Shown here: positions 35,202 through 43,644 of the stretch, in pieces
How positions within the stretch are numbered: the stretch's first letter is position 1
How the letters are laid out: each line of letters opens with the position of its first letter
Source of the DNA: RYN-230 sp963717125
GTDB lineage: Bacteria > Actinomycetota > Actinomycetes > Streptosporangiales > Streptosporangiaceae
NCBI GenBank assembly: GCA_963717125.1
Contig: CAVQVG010000017.1
Coordinates: 1-64,000 of the forward strand
Direction: 5' to 3'
Length of the DNA stretch: 64,000 bases
Program-made: the position numbers and the translations under genes
The notes under the pieces: generated by a model
Told to the model about the DNA's origin: nothing
Seen by the model: the letters and a program-made list of their open reading frames with translations, nothing else
The model's database searches: none

Positions 35202-36047
35202 ATGCCCAGCCCTATGCCGACCATCACCCTGCCGTCCTCAGAAGAGATCCCCGTGCTCGGGCAAGGCACCTGGCACCTGGCCGAGAACCGGGCGCGACGG
35301 CCCTCAGAGATCGCCGCGCTGCGCCATGGGCTCGACGCCAGCATGAACCTGATCGACACCGCCGAGATGTACGCGGACGGGGACGCGGAAATACTGGTCG
35401 GCGAGGCCATCGCCGGTCGGCGTGAGCAAGTCTTCCTGGTCAGCAAGGTGCTGCCGCACCACGCGAGCCGCCAGGGCACGGCCCGGGCCTGCCAGGCCAG
35501 CCTGCGGCGGCTCGGCACCGACCGGCTCGACCTGTACCTGCTGCACTGGCGCGGGCCGGTCCCGCTCGCGGAGACCGTCGAGGCGTTCATGGCCCTGCAG
35601 GCGGGCGGCCTGATCAGGAACTGGGGGGTCAGCAACTTCGACGTGGGGGACACGCAAGAGCTGCTCTCGCTGCCGGGCGGGAACGAGGTCCAGACCGACC
35701 AGGTCCTCTACAACCTGAGCCGCCGCGCCCCCGAATTCGAGCTGATCCCGCTCTGCCAGGAGCTGAACGTCCCGATCATGGCCTACTCGCCCATCGAACA
35801 GGGACGGCTCCTGGGCAGCCCGGTGCTGCGCGACATCGCGGCCCGGCACGACGCCTCACCCGTCCAGATCGCGCTGGCCTGGGTGCTGCGCCAGGACGGC
35901 GTCTGCGCCATCCCGCGGGCCAGCCGGCCGGAGCACGTGGACGAGAACCGTGCGGCGCTCGACGTCGAGCTGGATCGCGATGACCTGGCCGCCCTGGACG
36001 CGGAGTTCCCCCCGCCCCTTCACCCGCAGCCGCTCGAGATGCTCTGA
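35202..36047 (+). CDS. Aldo/keto reductase
   Basis: A protein of 281 residues; the ATG at 35202 follows GGGAGGACTC. The AKR tetrad can be read: Asp and Tyr in LIDTAEMYADGD, Lys in VFLVSKVLP and His in LYLLHWRG. The NADP-binding C-terminal segment AIPRASRPEHVDENRAALDV is present. The length matches the family. The substrate is not predictable. It is a stand-alone gene, the first complete chromosomal gene next to the integration site. Confidence 0.85.
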   Translation: MPSPMPTITLPSSEEIPVLGQGTWHLAENRARRPSEIAALRHGLDASMNLIDTAEMYADGDAEILVGEAIAGRREQVFLVSKVLPHHASRQGTARACQASLRRLGTDRLDLYLLHWRGPVPLAETVEAFMALQAGGLIRNWGVSNFDVGDTQELLSLPGGNEVQTDQVLYNLSRRAPEFELIPLCQELNVPIMAYSPIEQGRLLGSPVLRDIAARHDASPVQIALAWVLRQDGVCAIPRASRPEHVDENRAALDVELDRDDLAALDAEFPPPLHPQPLEML

Positions 36048-36106
36048 CGGCCACAATTCTCTAACGGTCTACCCGGCGTACCCACCAGCGGCCGCGGACT
36101 ACGGGA

Positions 36107-36910
36107 TCAGGCGATGCCGGCCGGCATGAGGGGCCGGTAATCCTCCGGCAGCTCGACGACGACGTCGAACCACTCCTTGCGGCTGACCGCCTCGGACAGC
36201 GTGGCGAAGACGGCCCGGGCGTGCTCGAACACTTGGCTGAACAGGGCCTCCTCGTCGGTCCCGGCGCCCTCCCGTGCCGCGACCTGCCGCAGGAAGTCCT
36301 CAAGGGACATGCGCCGCGCCCCGGGCGTGGCCGACGCCATGCCCTGCCGCAGCGGCGGGTGCAGCAGCGGATCGAGCTGGGCTATGAGGTCCTCCACCTG
36401 GCCGGCAGCGATCCGTTCCGCCAGGGTCTCGAGCACCGCCTCGGTGACCTGGCGGGCCTCGGCGCGGCCCAGGCCGAGCGGCTGCCCGACCCGGTCCCAG
36501 AACTGGTCGGCCGGCATGATCTCCCGGTAGCGGAACTGTGCCTCCGCGACCAGCGGATCGTAGGTCTGGGGGAGGGCGGCCGCCAGGTGCGCCACCGCCT
36601 CCGGGCTGAGCGCGCGGCCGAGCGCGGCGAACACGGCCCGCGCGTGCCGCAGCGCGGTCTCGACATCCGTCCCCTCGCGGTCCGCGACCCGGCTCAGGAA
36701 CTCGTCGATGTCCAGCGCCTCAGCGTCCGTCTCGGTGTAGATGAACGGCTTCAGCTCGGCCGGCAGCTCCTGGAGAATGTGCCGGGCCTCTCCTCGGGGG
36801 AGGCGCTCGGCCAGGGTCTGCAGGGTCGCCTGGGCGGCGCGCTCGGCCGTGTCCCGGCTCAGCCCGCCACCCGCCTGCCTGATGGCCTCGATGATCTCCT
36901 CGTAGTCCAT
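36107..36910 (-). CDS. Tandem DUF2267 protein
   Basis: A protein of 267 residues made of two DUF2267-like halves. The first reads ERAAQATLQTLAERLPRGEA, then ILQELPAELKPF; the second reads TEAVLETLAERIAAGQVEDL, then LDPLLHPPL. Each half has an FLSRVADREG or FLRQVAAREG motif followed by HARAVFA. DUF2267 proteins are common in actinobacterial stress clusters next to HdeD and DUF2252 genes; their biochemistry is unknown. No signal peptide or membrane helix. Confidence 0.75.
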   Translation of the reverse strand: MDYEEIIEAIRQAGGGLSRDTAERAAQATLQTLAERLPRGEARHILQELPAELKPFIYTETDAEALDIDEFLSRVADREGTDVETALRHARAVFAALGRALSPEAVAHLAAALPQTYDPLVAEAQFRYREIMPADQFWDRVGQPLGLGRAEARQVTEAVLETLAERIAAGQVEDLIAQLDPLLHPPLRQGMASATPGARRMSLEDFLRQVAAREGAGTDEEALFSQVFEHARAVFATLSEAVSRKEWFDVVVELPEDYRPLMPAGIA

Positions 36911-37129
36911 CCCGCTCTCCCGGGTGCGCGCAGGTCACGACCCAGCCTCGGGTCTTATGGCTCAGCCTCGGGCCACCCGGGTCGCACCGTATCCCCCGTC
37001 CGGCTAGGACCGCGGCGGCGATGGCGACGGCGGACAACTACCAGCTCGGCGGATGTGCGGCGACGGGCCGCCCGGCGAGCCTGTCGGTTGACTGTCGCTC
37101 GACCGGCTTTCCCCATGAGGAGCCCAGCG

Positions 37130-37405
37130 ATGACAACCACAACTGAGTCAACGGAGTCCCGCCCGGCCGAGGCGATCGGGCGGATCGGGAGGCATTGGGG
37201 CTGGATGCTGGCCTTCGGCATCCTTACGATCGCGGCCGGGATCTGCGCCCTGGTCTGGCCCGGCATCACGCTGCTCGCCGCGGCGATTGTCTTCGGCACC
37301 TGGCTGATCTTCTTCGGCGTGCTGCAGACGGCGCTGGCGCTCCGGCTCCGCTCTGCCACGCACTCGGCTCGCAGCTGGGTCGCGACGCCGCACGGAGCCA
37401 TGTGA
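37130..37405 (+). CDS. HdeD-family membrane protein, truncated
   Basis: A protein of 91 residues from the ATG at 37130 after GGAG. It starts TTTTESTESRPAEAIGRIG and contains two membrane helices (WMLAFGILTIAAGICALVWP and ITLLAAAIVFGTWLIFFGVL) that match the first third of HdeD/DUF308 proteins, which normally have about 190 residues and six helices. After LRLRSATHSARSW homology ends and the frame runs out at TGA 37403-37405. A deletion seems to have joined it to the DUF2252 start, which overlaps by GTGA. Confidence 0.65.
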   Translation: MTTTTESTESRPAEAIGRIGRHWGWMLAFGILTIAAGICALVWPGITLLAAAIVFGTWLIFFGVLQTALALRLRSATHSARSWVATPHGAM

Positions 37406-38781
37406 CCACGCCCCGGGTGCCCCCGGGGGGCCATGTGACCGGAGAGCCGGGCTCCCAGCACCGCAGGAGGGCCGGGCGGGCGCTGCGCAAGCAGGTCCCA
37501 CGGGCCGACCACGGAAGCTGGAGCCCGGCTCCCGGCCGTCCTGACCCCGTCGGCATGCTGGAGGAGAACAACCGCCCCCGGCTCCCCGATCTAGTGCCCG
37601 TCCGGTACGGGCGGATGCTCGCCTCGCCGTTCGCGTTCCTGCGCGGCTCCGCGGTGATCATGGCGAAGGACCTGGCCGGAACCCCCGCCACCGGGCTGCG
37701 GGTGCAGGCTTGCGGCGACGCGCACCTGGCCAACTTCGGGGTCTTCGGCACCCCCGAGCGGAATCTGGTCTTCGACGTCAACGACTTCGACGAGACGCTG
37801 CCCGGCCCCTGGGAGTGGGACGTGAAGCGGCTGGCCGCGAGCGTGGTCCTGGCCGCCAGGAACCTGCAGATCGGCGATCAGCAGGCCAGCCAGACGGTCC
37901 GCGGGACCGTCCGCGCCTACCGGGAGCGGATGGCCGAGCTTGGGGTAATGGGGCCGCTGGACGTCTGGTACGACCGGGTGGATATCGCCGCGGTGCTCGC
38001 CATAGCCCGGCAGGAGGGCGCCAAGGATCTCAAACGCCAGCTTCGCGTGGCCAAGATCCGCCAGCGCACCAGCCTGCGGGTCCTTCCCAAGCTGACCCAG
38101 CAGGCCGACGGCACGCTGAAGATCATCGACGATCCGCCGCTCATCGGCCATGTCGACCCGGAGGCGTTCGACGGCGAGAAAATGATCGGGGTGTACGCGG
38201 AGTCGCTGCCACCCGACCGGCGGCCCCTGCTGCAGCGCTACCGGGTACTCGACACGGCCAGGAAAGTCGTGGGGGTCGGCAGCGTCGGCACCCGGTGCTA
38301 CCTGAGCCTGCTCGCCGACCCCGACCTGCGGTCGCCGCTGTTCCTGCAGCTCAAAGAGGCGCTGGAGGCCGTGCTCGCGCCATACGCCGGGCCGTCCGAG
38401 TTCGCTCATCAGGGGCAGCGGGTGGTGGTGGGCCAGCGGCTGATGCAGGCGGCCAGCGACATGTTCCTGGGCTGGACCAGCTATCGCGGCCACGACTACT
38501 ACGTCCGCCAGTTCAAGGACATGAAGCGCTCGGTCAACCTCGACATGGTGACCCCGGCCAGCTTCGCGAGCTACGCCGAGGTGTGCGGCCGGACCCTGGC
38601 CCGGGCCCACGCCCGGACCGGCGACGCGGCGGCCATCTCGGGCTACCTGGGCAGCGGGACCGCTTTCGACCAGGCCATCGCCAGGTTCGCGGGCAGCTAC
38701 GCCGGGCAGGTGACGGCCGACTACGAGGCGCTGGCCGGGGCAGCCCGGGCCGGCCGCGTCCCGGTGGTGCAGGAGGCCTGA
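37402..38781 (+). CDS. DUF2252 family protein
   Basis: A protein of 459 residues from GTG 37402 (GGAG five bases before; GTG 37435 is an alternative). The family block RVQACGDAHLANFGVFGTPE is followed by LVFDVNDFDETLPGPWEWDV and further on LMQAASDMFLGWT and YYVRQFKDMK. This is a kinase-like DUF2252 fold: HLANFG resembles the catalytic loop and NDFDE the metal site. Function unknown; abundant in actinobacteria. The C-terminus ends normally, 39 bp before the decayed integrase. Confidence 0.85.
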   Translation: MTTPRVPPGGHVTGEPGSQHRRRAGRALRKQVPRADHGSWSPAPGRPDPVGMLEENNRPRLPDLVPVRYGRMLASPFAFLRGSAVIMAKDLAGTPATGLRVQACGDAHLANFGVFGTPERNLVFDVNDFDETLPGPWEWDVKRLAASVVLAARNLQIGDQQASQTVRGTVRAYRERMAELGVMGPLDVWYDRVDIAAVLAIARQEGAKDLKRQLRVAKIRQRTSLRVLPKLTQQADGTLKIIDDPPLIGHVDPEAFDGEKMIGVYAESLPPDRRPLLQRYRVLDTARKVVGVGSVGTRCYLSLLADPDLRSPLFLQLKEALEAVLAPYAGPSEFAHQGQRVVVGQRLMQAASDMFLGWTSYRGHDYYVRQFKDMKRSVNLDMVTPASFASYAEVCGRTLARAHARTGDAAAISGYLGSGTAFDQAIARFAGSYAGQVTADYEALAGAARAGRVPVVQEA

Positions 38782-38819
38782 CGCGCCTCGTGACTTTACG
38801 GCTTCCACCATCTGCGGAG

Positions 38820-39030
38820 CCCGCCGCCCGGTGGTGACGGCTGCCCGCCGCTTGGCCCGGTAGTCGGCGAACGCGCGCCGGCAGTACTCGCAGCGGCGCG
38901 CCGTAGATCACGTCGAACTGTTGCGGGGTGACGATAGTGCGCACGGTGGCGGGAACCGTGGGGATCCGCACTCCGCGGCACGGGTGGATGTAGGTAATCC
39001 GCTCGTTGAGCGCGGTGGTGAAGATCAGGC
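38820..39030 (-). pseudogene. Relic of an ICE integrase with internal deletion
   Basis: Bases 38820-38898 match the intact integrase gene around 33518-33590, and 38902-39029 match about 34020-34146. Roughly 430 bp are therefore deleted between the two blocks. Over the second block I count about 13 mismatches in 127 bases (about 90% identity). Translated, the relic still reads VRIPTVPATVRTIVTPQQFD VIYG-like text without the flanks. It shows that a related element once sat about 4 kb further into the chromosome. The interval 39031-39328 holds nothing I recognise. Confidence 0.8.
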
Positions 39031-39328
39031 GACTGCGCGCAAGCTTGTCAAGACGGGGCCGTTTGCATGATCGGAATCGGTCGTCCGGGGCAGGCCGCGG
39101 AAAGTGGTCCAGGGTGGCAGCTGACGGCAGTTGCTACTGCACGGCCTTCTGCGATTGCCGCAGGACCCGGTTCCTGAGTCTGCCGTTCCAGCTGGGAAAG
39201 GGCCGGAGGCCGGTAGCGCATGCGGGCTGGTGCCGGTGAATCCTACCCAAATGTGCGATGTACCCCGGCACGGCCCAGCGCAGCCTGGGAATTGTGGCGA
39301 AGTGCACGCCTGACTGGGGAGTGAGCTG

Positions 39329-39568
39329 ATGAAAACCCGGCTGGCTGACCGGCAGATGCAGCTGGAGGTGTCCGAGGAGGCCAGGCGGTTCATCGCCGAG
39401 CAGGGCTTCGATCCCGTGTACGGAGCGCGGCCGCTGCGCCGGTTCATCGCCCGCGAGGTGGAGACCCGGATCGGCCGTGCGCTACTGGCGGGCGACGTCC
39501 GGGACGGCGCGGTGATCCGGGTCGATTACGACGGCGGTGCGCTGACCGGTTATGGGGACCCGTCGTGA
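39329..39568 (+). pseudogene. clpB: Orphan ClpB C-terminal (D2-small) fragment
   Basis: A frame of 79 residues reads RLADRQMQLEVSEEARRFIA, then EQGFDPVYGARPLRRFIARE and the VRDGAVIRVDYDGG ending. This is the last domain of ClpB disaggregase and nothing else; about 780 upstream residues are missing. An ATG at 39329 after GGAGTGAGCTG would allow translation of the fragment alone, and its stop overlaps the thioredoxin start (GTGA). Upstream lies the integrase relic, so the loss of the clpB body probably came with that rearrangement. Confidence 0.75.
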
Positions 39569-40017
39569 CCGAGAAAACTCATCCGGTCACCGCGACTCAG
39601 CTGGTCACCTGCCCGCATTGCGGGCGGCGGAACCGGGTCCCGGCCGCAGCCGGGGGTATACCGCGCTGCGGCAACTGCCACCGTCCGCTGCCCTGGATCG
39701 TGGACGCCGATGACGACTCGTTCGCGGAGATCGCGGAGGCCGCATCGCTGCCTGTCGTCGTCGACATGTGGGCGCCATGGTGCGGCCCGTGCCGGATGGT
39801 GAGCCCCGCCCTCGCCCAGGTCGCCACCGAACTGGCTGGACGGGTGAAGCTGGTCAAGGTCAACGTGGACGGGTCACCCCGGCTGCAGCAGCGCTTCTCT
39901 GTGCAGGCCATCCCGACCCTGCTGGTGCTGAAGCACGGCCAGGTGATGGCTCAGCAGGCCGGTGCCCTGCCGCTGGCCAGCCTGCGGGCGTGGGTGGAGC
40001 AGGAGATCCGGGAATGA
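39565..40017 (+). CDS. Thioredoxin 2-type protein with N-terminal zinc ribbon
   Basis: A protein of 150 residues from GTG 39565. An N-terminal ribbon has two Cys pairs (CPHC and CGNC) as in TrxC. The thioredoxin fold follows with the active site WCGPC in VVVDMWAPWCGPCRMVSPAL and the cis-Pro in AIPTLLVLKHG. It reduces protein disulfides in the cytoplasm; the zinc site tunes it to oxidative stress. It is coupled to the ClpB remnant before it and overlaps cydA after it by ATGA. Confidence 0.85.
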   Translation: MTEKTHPVTATQLVTCPHCGRRNRVPAAAGGIPRCGNCHRPLPWIVDADDDSFAEIAEAASLPVVVDMWAPWCGPCRMVSPALAQVATELAGRVKLVKVNVDGSPRLQQRFSVQAIPTLLVLKHGQVMAQQAGALPLASLRAWVEQEIRE

Positions 40018-41423
40018 CCGGCACGAAGGTGCTCCTGTCCCGGTGGCAGTTCGGCATCACGATCACCTACCATTTCGTGTTCGTCCCGCTGACCATCGGG
40101 CTGGCGTTTCTCGTCGCGGTGATGCAGGTCCTCGCCTACCGGACCAAGGACGAGGAGTGGGAACGGCTGACCCGGTTCTTCGGCACGCTGTTCCTCATCA
40201 ATTTCGCGATGGGCATCGTCACCGGCATCGTGCAGGAATTCCAGTTCGGCATGAACTGGTCGAACTACTCGGTGTTCGTGGGCAACATCTTCGGCGCGCC
40301 GCTGGCCATGGAAGGGCTGCTCGCGTTCTTCGTCGAGTCCACGTTCATCGGGCTGTGGATCTTCGGCCGGAACCGGCTGCCCCCGCTGATCCACACGCTG
40401 TCCATCTGCATCGTCTGCCTGGGCAGCATCGTGTCCGCGTTCTTCATCCTGACCGCCAACGCCTGGATGCAGCACCCGGTCGGGTATCACATCGTCGGGC
40501 ATGGCGCAGGGCGGAAGGCAGAGCTGACCAACTTCTGGGCCGTGCTGCGGAACTCCACGCTGTGGGCCGAGTTCTCGCACACCGTGCTGGCCGCATTCGT
40601 GACTGGCGCGATGCTCGTGCTCGGCGTATCCGGCTGGCAGTTGCTGCGGCGCAACACGAACGTGGCGGCGTTCACCCGGTCAGCCCGGCTGAGCGCCGCG
40701 GTGGCGCTGGTCTGCGTGGTGCTGGTCATTGTCACCGGCGACATCCAGGCCCGGCTGATGGACACCCAGCAGCCGATGAAGATGGCCGCCGCCGAGGCGG
40801 TGTACGAGACACGCAGCGGCGCCAGCTTCTCGCTGATCACCATCGGGAACCTGTCCGGCCAGCCCATCTTCCAGATCCGCGTCCCGCACCTGCTCAGCCT
40901 GATCGCCACGCTGTCCTGGAACGGCCGGGTCACTGGGATCACCGGGGCGCAGCACACGGAGGCGCTGAAGTACGGGCCAGGCAGCTACGTGCCGGTGCTC
41001 TGGGTCACCTACTGGGGCTTCCGCATCATGGTCGGGCTTGGTTTCCTGATCCTGTTCGCGTCGGCGTGGGCGTTGTGGCGATCCCGACGCGGCGCGAACA
41101 GGCCGTTCGAGCTGGGCCGGTGGACGCTGTGGGTGCTGGTCGGCTGCATCGCCGCGCCCTTCCTGGCCAACACGGCCGGCTGGATCTTCACCGAGATGGG
41201 CCGTCAGCCGTGGATTGTGTACGGCCTGATGAAAACCGGGCTGGCCGCGTCGCCCAGCGTGTCCACCGGTTACGTGATCGGCACCCTGGCCGGCTTCACC
41301 GTGCTCTACACCGTGCTCGGGCTCGTCGATCTGGGCCTGATGGCCAAGTATGCCCGACAGGATCTGGGCGCCGGGGAACCCGAGCCAGCCGGCCGGGAAC
41401 GCGACGACGTGCTCATCTACTGA
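40014..41423 (+). CDS. cydA: Cytochrome bd ubiquinol oxidase subunit I
   Basis: A protein of 469 residues from ATG 40014, overlapping the thioredoxin stop. It starts LLSRWQFGITITYHFVFVPL, the family N-terminus with a haem-ligand His. GIVTGIVQEFQFGMNWSNYS, LLAFFVESTFIGLWIFG and EMGRQPWIVYG are diagnostic CydA blocks. The length is below that of E. coli CydA, pointing to the short Q-loop class. It accepts electrons from quinol and, with CydB, reduces oxygen with high affinity. Confidence 0.92.
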   Translation: MTGTKVLLSRWQFGITITYHFVFVPLTIGLAFLVAVMQVLAYRTKDEEWERLTRFFGTLFLINFAMGIVTGIVQEFQFGMNWSNYSVFVGNIFGAPLAMEGLLAFFVESTFIGLWIFGRNRLPPLIHTLSICIVCLGSIVSAFFILTANAWMQHPVGYHIVGHGAGRKAELTNFWAVLRNSTLWAEFSHTVLAAFVTGAMLVLGVSGWQLLRRNTNVAAFTRSARLSAAVALVCVVLVIVTGDIQARLMDTQQPMKMAAAEAVYETRSGASFSLITIGNLSGQPIFQIRVPHLLSLIATLSWNGRVTGITGAQHTEALKYGPGSYVPVLWVTYWGFRIMVGLGFLILFASAWALWRSRRGANRPFELGRWTLWVLVGCIAAPFLANTAGWIFTEMGRQPWIVYGLMKTGLAASPSVSTGYVIGTLAGFTVLYTVLGLVDLGLMAKYARQDLGAGEPEPAGRERDDVLIY

Positions 41424-41434
41424 GGAGGCGGGTG

Positions 41435-42502
41435 GTGAGCGGACCGGTAGCCAGCCTGAACACAGCCTGGTTCGCGGTGCTCGGATTCCTGTGGACTGGC
41501 TACTTCGTGCTGGAGGGCTTCGACTTCGGCGTCGGCGTGCTCAGCCTGGTCCTCGGCCGGGACGACATCGACCGGCGGATGGCCCGGACCGCCATAGGCC
41601 CGTGGTGGGACGGCAACGAGGTGTGGCTGATCGTGGCGGCCGGCGCCACCTTCGCCGCGTTCCCGGTCTGGTACGCCAGCATGTTCAGCGGCTTCTACCT
41701 GGCGCTGTTCGTCGTGCTGGTCGCGCTGATCGTGCGCGGGGTGAGTTTCGAGTTCCGCGGCAAACGGGATGGCGCCCGGTGGCGGGCAGGCTGGGACTGG
41801 GCGCTGGCCGTGGGCAGCCTCATCCCCGCCTTCGCCTGGGGCGTGGTGTTCACCGACCTGGTGCACGGCCTGCCGCTATCCCGGTCCGGGCTGTACCTGG
41901 GCAGTTTCTGGGGCCTGCTGGCCCCGGTCGCGGTGGTCGGCGGCCTGGCCAGCCTGGCCATGTTCCTCACCCACGGCGCCGTGTTTCTGACCCTGAAGAC
42001 GACCGGGCCGCTTGCCGTCCGGGCCCGCCGGGCCGCCATGTGGCTCTGCTGGCCGGCCGCCGCGCTGGTGGCCGGCACCGCGGCCTGGCTGGCCGCGGGC
42101 CGCTCGCACAGCCCAGGCGACCTGCCCACCGCAGTACCGCTCGCGCTGGCCGGCGGGTGCGCGCTGGCCTTCGCCGGATCCGGGCTGCTGGTCTGGGCCG
42201 GCCGGGCCTATGCCGCGTTCGGCCTCAGCGCGCTGGGCACCGCGGCGGCCAGCGCGGCAGTGTTCACCGCGCTGTTCCCCCGGGTGATGGTGTCCCGCGG
42301 CCCGGGACCGTCGCTGACCATCTGGGGCGCCGCTTCGGCCAACCGGACCCTGATCGTGATGACCATCGTCGCAGCCATCTTCGTCCCGCTGGTGCTGGCC
42401 TATCAGGGCTGGAGCTACTGGGTGTTCCGGCAGCGGCTGACCCGGCCCGCCGGGTCCGCCAGCCCGTCCTGCTCATCGCCGGAGAGCGTGACCCGCAGGT
42501 GA
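41435..42502 (+). CDS. cydB: Cytochrome bd ubiquinol oxidase subunit II
   Basis: A protein of 355 residues. I take GTG 41435 because AGGAGG lies six bases before it (GTG 41432 is too close). The start LNTAWFAVLGFLWTGYFVLE and GFDFGVGVL, and IGPWWDGNEVWLIVAAGATF, are classic CydB. The last true CydB residues are about YQGWSYWVFRQRL; the ending TRPAGSASPSCSSPESVTRR comes from a joined foreign sequence, a hydrolase remnant read in another frame. The enzyme may still work, since the CydB C-terminus is variable. No cydCD genes follow. Confidence 0.9.
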   Translation: MSGPVASLNTAWFAVLGFLWTGYFVLEGFDFGVGVLSLVLGRDDIDRRMARTAIGPWWDGNEVWLIVAAGATFAAFPVWYASMFSGFYLALFVVLVALIVRGVSFEFRGKRDGARWRAGWDWALAVGSLIPAFAWGVVFTDLVHGLPLSRSGLYLGSFWGLLAPVAVVGGLASLAMFLTHGAVFLTLKTTGPLAVRARRAAMWLCWPAAALVAGTAAWLAAGRSHSPGDLPTAVPLALAGGCALAFAGSGLLVWAGRAYAAFGLSALGTAAASAAVFTALFPRVMVSRGPGPSLTIWGAASANRTLIVMTIVAAIFVPLVLAYQGWSYWVFRQRLTRPAGSASPSCSSPESVTRR

Positions 42503-42572
42503 TTGAACTCAACCGGCGGGCGATGCGGCAGCTGCCCGGCAACGCCCGCCTGGACATCCCCGGCGGCGCTAG
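42448..42572 (+). pseudogene. Remnant of a dienelactone-type alpha/beta hydrolase
   Basis: One frame reads VRQPVLLIAGERDPQVIELN, then RRAMRQLPGNARLDIPGGA. This corresponds to the strand before the catalytic Asp and the following helix of alpha/beta hydrolases found fused or adjacent to phosphoribosyltransferases. Both ends of the gene are missing: cydB runs into it and the convergent DUF3147 gene ends on it at 42569. It is a deletion scar. Confidence 0.6.
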
Positions 42573-43477
42573 GCCGCGCGGCGGGCCCGGGCGGCGTCAC
42601 GGCGGTGGAACGCCAGAGTACGGACGTCCTGTCGCCAGCTGGGGACGATGGCGGCCAGTGTCAGGTAGCCGCCAATGGCGACGGCCACCCAGGTGGCGAG
42701 TGCGGCAAGCAAGGCTGCGCCGAGCGGGATCCGGGCCGCACTGGCCGCCGCGACCCCCGCGAAGCCGATGAGCGCGATGGCACCGGGCACCGCGCCCTCC
42801 ACTTCGGTCACGGCCGGCCCACGGCCCTCATGCCGCTCGATGATGGTAAGCGTGGCCGGCAGCACGGCTGGCGCGGCCAGCATCACCCCACCGGCCGCCT
42901 TCCCGGCCAGCACGCCGATCAGCCCGGCCACCACGGAGATGGTGGCGCCGAAGGCGAAACGAACGACGAGAGCAGGCAGCGGGATCTCGCGTAGTGCCCC
43001 GATATCGACGGCGAACAGTCGGCCGGGCGCGACGCCGGTGCTGCGGCCGGTATCCGCCTGCCGCCTGGCCCGGCTGCCCGGCTGCCCGGCCTGACCGCCC
43101 ACTGGCAGGCCGGACGGGGATCGGGCACTTGCCGCGCCTGCCACCGGAAGCGCGATGGCGCCGCCGACCGTGAGCCAGACGGTCCAGAGCACGGCCGAAC
43201 CCCAGACAGTGCCCCAGCGGCGTACGGCCGGTATCGCGGCCATGCACGCCACCGCTAGGGCGACCGCGCCGGCGATCATCCCGGTGGCGGAGACCCGGGC
43301 CGAGGCTTCCCCCTCAGCCAAGGCGATCACGAGCAGATTACCCAGCGCAACCGCGGGAGAGGCGCCGAAGATGCCTGCGAACCGCTTGGGCTGCAGCAGC
43401 TCGCCGAGCACTGCGAACAGGGCGACGAAGAGACCCCCGTTGATCGCCTTGACGCAGATGAGCAGTGCGGTGGACAT
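42569..43477 (-). CDS. DUF3147 family polytopic membrane protein (tandem domain)
   Basis: A protein of 302 residues from ATG 43477 with AAGGGAG upstream; the longer open frame to 43609 has no ribosome site. The first half is DUF3147-like (KAINGGLFVALFAVLGELLQ, PKRFAGIFGASPAVALGNLL). After a charged Arg/Gly linker the second half repeats the pattern (FGATISVVAGLIGVLAGKAA, GGVMLAAPAVLPATLT). About eight helices in all. Function unknown. The two halves suggest an internal duplication with inverted or parallel packing, as in small transporters. Confidence 0.7.
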   Translation of the reverse strand: MSTALLICVKAINGGLFVALFAVLGELLQPKRFAGIFGASPAVALGNLLVIALAEGEASARVSATGMIAGAVALAVACMAAIPAVRRWGTVWGSAVLWTVWLTVGGAIALPVAGAASARSPSGLPVGGQAGQPGSRARRQADTGRSTGVAPGRLFAVDIGALREIPLPALVVRFAFGATISVVAGLIGVLAGKAAGGVMLAAPAVLPATLTIIERHEGRGPAVTEVEGAVPGAIALIGFAGVAAASAARIPLGAALLAALATWVAVAIGGYLTLAAIVPSWRQDVRTLAFHRRDAARARRAA

Positions 43478-43644
43478 GAGATGACTCCCTTGCTGGGGTA
43501 CGCCATTAACCACCAACCGGGCGGTTAAACCTCGGGCGGCGCTCAGCGGCGCGTTGCTGGCAAGACCGCGGATTCCAGTCGGGGACCATGCCGGCGCCAG
43601 CCGGCCCACGGCCGCCAGCCAGCCCAGCTATGAGCCAGCACTTC

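Noticed and set aside
37591..38811. A 406-codon antisense frame opposite DUF2252
   Set aside because: It is the complement of a gene with strong family motifs; the product has no domain and GC-rich DNA readily keeps antisense frames open.
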